A DNA stretch of 64,000 nt, from positions 34,479,195 through 34,543,194 of the forward strand of contig CM070876.1 in the NCBI GenBank assembly GCA_036365515.1. The letters run 5' to 3'. Numbering within the stretch: position 1 is the first letter of the stretch; each line of letters opens with the position of its first letter. The position numbers and the translations under genes are program-made. The stretch comes from Torymus aiolomorphi (taxonomy: Eukaryota > Arthropoda > Insecta > Hymenoptera > Torymidae). The notes under the pieces are model-generated. The model saw nothing but the letters and a program-made list of their open reading frames with translations, searched no databases and was not told the origin of the DNA. This document shows, piece by piece, positions 59,767 through 64,000 of this stretch.

Positions 59767-62676
59767 CATTTTCCAACAACCCACAGTTCCATATATCCCC
59801 GTGTTTACCAAAACCTGGCTAAAGCCCTTACTACTGAACTTGGATTCATTGTTTACCGTTGTGACAGGGGCCTCCAAGCTGTTCAAGCGAGTCTTGACGG
59901 CGGGGTTCTTGTGGCAGCAACATAAAGACTTTAATTGCAGTGACATACATCGCTTCCTACTAGGACACCCCTAAATGCGAAAGATTCTTTGCTGAGGTTG
60001 ACAAAATCGATCACACGCACCACTGCCATGATGTCGTCATCTGTGAAGACTTCAACCTGCGTAACCTGCGCCCCTCAACGTCAGTGTATCCCCCACTGTT
60101 AGCGTTTGTGCAACGGGTGCTGGAGTCCTGCTCTTATTTGGATGCATCCTCTGAAAGGATACACACTCGATTTCATCTTTAATTGCCACCTTACCTTGCA
60201 CACTACAAGAGGACTTGGATGAAGCCATACTACCAAACGATGAGCATCATGTCCCTGCCTGGCTCTCCGTGCATCCCCCTACCCAGGAAGTTGCCACGCC
60301 GTCCAGCCATAAATTTTTAATTTTCAATAATTGCGATTTTGCGAAAATCAATGCCACCATAGCGAACACCGACTGGGATTCCGTGCTGGGTAGGGACGAT
60401 ATCAACAACTGTGTTTATGGGTTTCATGAAATAATTAATGATATATTACGGAGCCACGTTCCTCTCTCCAGCTCTGCTCCTAGTCGGTACCCCCCATGGT
60501 TCAGTTCCGAGCTGAAATCGCGTTCACATTAAGAAAATGGCGCACCTAGAATGGAAATGCTCTAATGTCTTGCCTGATTACATTAGATTTAAGGAACTAC
60601 GCACTAGATGTAACCGCCACTCTCGTACCGAATATAACAATTTCATTGACCGCACCGAGCGCAATATAAAACGCAATATCAAAGCTTTCTAGTCATTCGT
60701 TAAGAAAACCAAATCCGACAACTGAGTACCACCAAATATGTACCTGTCTAACACTAAAGCTAGTGATGTTCAGAGCGTTGCTAATCTGTTCTAGCAATAT
60801 TTCAGCTCAGTTTACAACATACACCAGCTTCGATCTGATCTACTTCGATCTGATCTACTTCGATCTGAATATTTTTCTAAATAGATATTTATGTAAATAT
60901 ATGTATAAATGATTTCACACGGATTCTATAGAACATTTGTTGTGATCTTGTGAAGTTTTTTATTATTTTACGAATAAAACTAATCTATGTGTTTCTTACA
61001 TGGAACATACTTTTCCGTTCAAGCTTCTCTTTCAAATTAGAAAATTAATGAATGAATAAAAAAAATATCAAAATATATAAAACATTTTATTCCATAAGAG
61101 TATCATCAATATTATCTTACTTTAGTTTAATTAACTCATTCATCTATTAATTAGTTGAATGATACATCTTACTTTATTTATAAAATTTTAAAGATATTGA
61201 TTTTACTGCGTGTTTCGAAGAAATAGTATCTGAATTGGACATTTTTCAAATCTCTAAAGTGGTTTTCAACTAAAAAATCAATGAAAAAAAAGTACTCGTG
61301 AATTGTTTCCTTTCTTAGCTCTCAGCCGACTTTTTGTCCTATATAAGTAAATTTTTTCAAAATCTTTTTTATAAAATTATTCATATTTTATTTTTAAAGT
61401 GAAATCTTAATGGAAATCATCAAATGTCATTCATTTTTTAGTTTGAAAGAGTACTAGCGTTCAGTATATCGCACTGTATAACATATAAACACCTTTTCAT
61501 AAAATAGAATGATTTTCACTGTTTACGGAATATAAATCATATGAGACTAATTAGTAAATTGTACAATTTCGATGTTAGGGGTGCACTGCCATCGTGATTA
61601 ACCTCTTATCTTAGTAATCGCTTAAATTTTCTAAGGATTAAAGGGATTGCATCATCTCTATTTTCTGTAGCGTCTAGTGTTCCTCAAGGATCCCATCTTG
61701 GACCTTTGTTATTTATTGCGTATATAAACGACATTAGTCGGTACATACATAATTGTAAATCCTTATTATATGCAGATGATATCAAACTATTTAAAAGAGT
61801 TAATAATAACCAATTTATGCTTCAACTTCAACACAGTCTTGAGTTAAATATCAGTAATACTGATATCAACTCAACGGTCTTGAGTTAAATATCAGTAAAT
61901 GCAAAAAAATTTGATTTTACAGAAACTCTTATAATGCGTACCAATACAGTATTAACAACTGTTTTATTGAGAACGTCAACAACATAAAAGTTAACAGTCA
62001 CATAGAACACCCAGTTTCAAAAGCTCTAAACTCCTTAAGAATCATCTGCCGAAATACTAAGCAATTTTCATCCCTCATCATTAATAACTTTATTCAATAG
62101 TATGGCATCATCTACACTAAATTATGCATCGATAATCTGGACGCCTCACAATCAAAACGCAGTTGTAAAACTCGAAGCGATACATAATACATTTTTAAGA
62201 TATCTAGTGTATCGATTCCATGTACTCATGACTAGATTTTACTATGATTTTAGTCTTGTTTAAAAATATTTCAATATTCATATGGTTAACTCTAGTCATG
62301 ATTTAAATGATATTATGTTCATGTACAAATTCATTTTATCTAACTATAAGCGCTCTGATTTAGCGAGTCTCATATTCCCCAGGACCCTGACCTACAGTAT
62401 TCGATATGTCCGTCCACTAGAAGAATTCTCCAGTAAGTCTGACTTAACTTACCATAGCCCTCTATTTCGACTTCGTCGATCTTGGAACTTGCTGCAACCT
62501 GTGCCAATCAATTTGAATTCCATTTTTTCTTTTAAAAATTATATGAAATCAATGAAATTAAAATTATATTGATTTCTTTACCAAACTGTTTAATTAAACA
62601 TGTCCTTGTATTATGTATAAACTATTTTGTTGTATTGGGGCTAAAGCCCGTTGATTTATAAAATAAAATAAATAAA
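59767..62676 (+). pseudogene. ORF2 (endonuclease and reverse transcriptase) of the CR1/Jockey-like element, broken
   Basis: Endonuclease pieces follow ORF1 in shifting frames: TELGFIVYRCDRG and GGVLVAAT, then DVVICEDFNL. A linker reads YPPWFSSELK, then LFXQYFSSVY with a stop at X. Reverse transcriptase motifs reappear at 61573-61800: LTSYLSNRLNF, SVPQGSHLGPLLF and LLYADDIKLF, with the catalytic YADD intact. The C-terminal region at about 62100-62572 has NYASIIWTPHN, FLRYLVYR and RLRRSWNLLQPVPINLNS. The 3' end has GGGGCTAAAGCCCGTTGAT and an AAATAAATAAAT-type tail, as in CR1/Jockey elements. The finger and early palm part is absent: 60869-61560 is AT-rich and non-coding, after a 15-base tandem repeat (CTTCGATCTGATCTA, 60828-60868). 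Confidence 0.85.
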
Positions 62677-62858
62677 TCACTTTCAAAATTTAGTTTTTTG
62701 TGTTTTTTATCATATGACTAAAAAAGGAATAAAAATTGTTTGAGTATTTATTAAAATTGTATGAGATCGGTACTATAGAAACTTGATTTTATACCAACAG
62801 ACGAAGCATCTTTGCTATCTTAGAACTAGTAATCACAGTAAAACACGCCCGAGTATCA

Positions 62859-62860
<2 letters not shown>

Positions 62861-62941
<81 letters not shown>
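62861..62941 (+). repeat. (CT)n microsatellite
   Basis: An uninterrupted CT run of about 80 bases. Confidence 0.95.
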
Positions 62942-62943
<2 letters not shown>

Positions 62944-63082
62944 CTCTCCTCTTATTGTCTGCTACAAACCTAATCGATTACCTTACCATCTATATTGCCG
63001 AATCTATCAACTCACTCTGCCTGTATGTCTCTGTAGATACCTTGAACATATTTCATAATGTGGCCAACCATTTTATTTGTAA

Positions 63083-63398
63083 ACATAAGGGGTTTGTCCT
63101 AAAGTGTTGGCTAGGTGACTTGAGTATGTTTCGGTATTTAAGTCTGCGAAATGTGACATAAATATCTAAAGCATATTCGGACGCCGGGTGATGACGAAAC
63201 GAATGCAGCAAACCTACAGATTCTCGCCATGTTCGAGTCGCATAGAAATGTGACTAATGGGTCCGCTCTGAAGTTTCGCATCATCAAAATATAATGGTAT
63301 GAATTTTGAAAGTGAGTATGGAAAAAGATATAGGTCACTTGCTGGCCCAAACAGGCTGCAGGTAGATAAACCCGAAATACATACATAAGGGGTTTGTC
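63083..63398. repeat. 16-bp direct repeats flanking about 284 bases
   Basis: ACATAAGGGGTTTGTC occurs at 63083-63098 and again at 63383-63398, exactly 300 bases apart. The enclosed sequence contains a B-box-like GTTCGAGTCGC near 63231 but no clear A box. The pair could be a target duplication around a short retroposon. Confidence 0.45.
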
Positions 63399-64000
63399 AG
63401 TACATTTGATAATAATGCAATTCAATTTTTCATTCTTAATAATATATCAAATATTATATCGGTTCAAGTAAACTAAAAGATGAATTAAAAATACTGTATT
63501 TAATATGTAAGTCATCAATTAGATTTTTTACCTTACAGTAATTATGTATTTAACAAATAAGTTTAAACTTTTACCTTTTTGTTTCTTTTACAACAATTTC
63601 AAGCCTTTATTTATATTTTAATTAAATAAATGATTAATTCAAAGATACATTTGCCTACTTTAACATCTGATGCATCTACTCCCCTGGTACATATAGGCAT
63701 TCTAAATATGCTTCAAAATGTAAAATTGATCGAGCAAGCGTGAGCGAGTGAAAAGAATTGCTACTCTATTATTATTTTTGTAGATTTCGTTAGTCTAATA
63801 AAACTGGAATCTAATTTATTAAATGGAGTCGTAACATATCCCTGGTGGAAATCGATTCCATTGTTTTCCTAATAAATAACTTTTTACTTGGAACGGGTTA
63901 AACTAGATACTTTTCTTCGCCATTTATATTCTACAATGAAACGTTTTTTTTCACATTATTTGACTATTTATATAAACAATAGAATGCGTTCCGCGCCAAC

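Larger units (their letters stand above)
62677..64000. other. AT-rich intergenic stretch
   Basis: No gene supported. It has a CT microsatellite at 62861-62941, a pair of 16-base direct repeats at 63083 and 63383, and CCCTGGTGGAAATCG near 63841 matching a word near 37590. Confidence 0.5.

Noticed and set aside
62783..63058. Frame with a long SLSLSL run
   Set aside because: It is a translation of the (CT)n microsatellite.
1..64000. CRISPR array, bacterial operon, phage or plasmid content
   Set aside because: No direct-repeat/spacer pattern, no ribosome-binding-site-led gene runs, and the mobile elements are eukaryotic.

Overview
This is eukaryotic, almost certainly arthropod (probably insect) DNA. 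It is AT-rich and gene-poor, with long CT microsatellites and repeated CpG-rich islands. It carries many non-autonomous TIR and fold-back elements and remains of three transposon protein types: a LOA/R1-like and a CR1/Jockey-like non-LTR retrotransposon, and a hAT transposase with a TTF/ZMYM1-like start. I found no host protein-coding exon, rRNA or convincing functional tRNA, so the window reads as intergenic or intronic sequence. The order within insects is a guess; a hymenopteran is plausible but not shown.

Layout. 1-16 kb: mostly unique sequence with islands, TIR elements (7031, 9039), a 708-bp fold-back (9699-10406), two 28-bp minisatellites of one family in opposite orientations (5864-5990 and 11891-12086), a hammerhead-ribozyme-like motif (4544-4576, minus) and several tRNA-like relics. 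16-21.2 kb: the most unusual part, two composite blocks built from the same GC-rich hairpin modules (A, X, Y, Z, B, W) in different orders and orientations. Block 1 (16068-17880) contains a near-perfect inverted repeat with arms of about 550 bp. Block 2 (19885-20983) sits inside a hAT transposase pseudogene and splits it. 21.4-29 kb: a fold-back, a TIR element, a 3.1-kb tract dominated by the tetramer CTCA, a decayed LOA-like retrotransposon cut off at its 3' end by a hairpin element, and more hairpin elements nested together. 29-58 kb: long stretches of unremarkable sequence and GC-rich islands with scattered fold-backs. Two of these TIR elements carry tRNA-like A and B boxes (38276-38852, 51066-51782). 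One fold-back (47852-48461) is a diverged relative of 9699-10406, and another (46207-46983) is interrupted by an LTR-like insert. 58.6-62.7 kb: a CR1/Jockey-like non-LTR retrotransposon whose ORF1 is still open (337 codons) and whose ORF2 is broken. 62.7-64 kb: a CT microsatellite and a 300-bp segment between 16-bp direct repeats.

The genes do not form a host pathway. The window is a record of nested transposition. The short AGTATA-ended hairpins with CTTCG/CGAAG apices recur at six or more places and look like one non-autonomous superfamily that has assembled larger palindromic composites.
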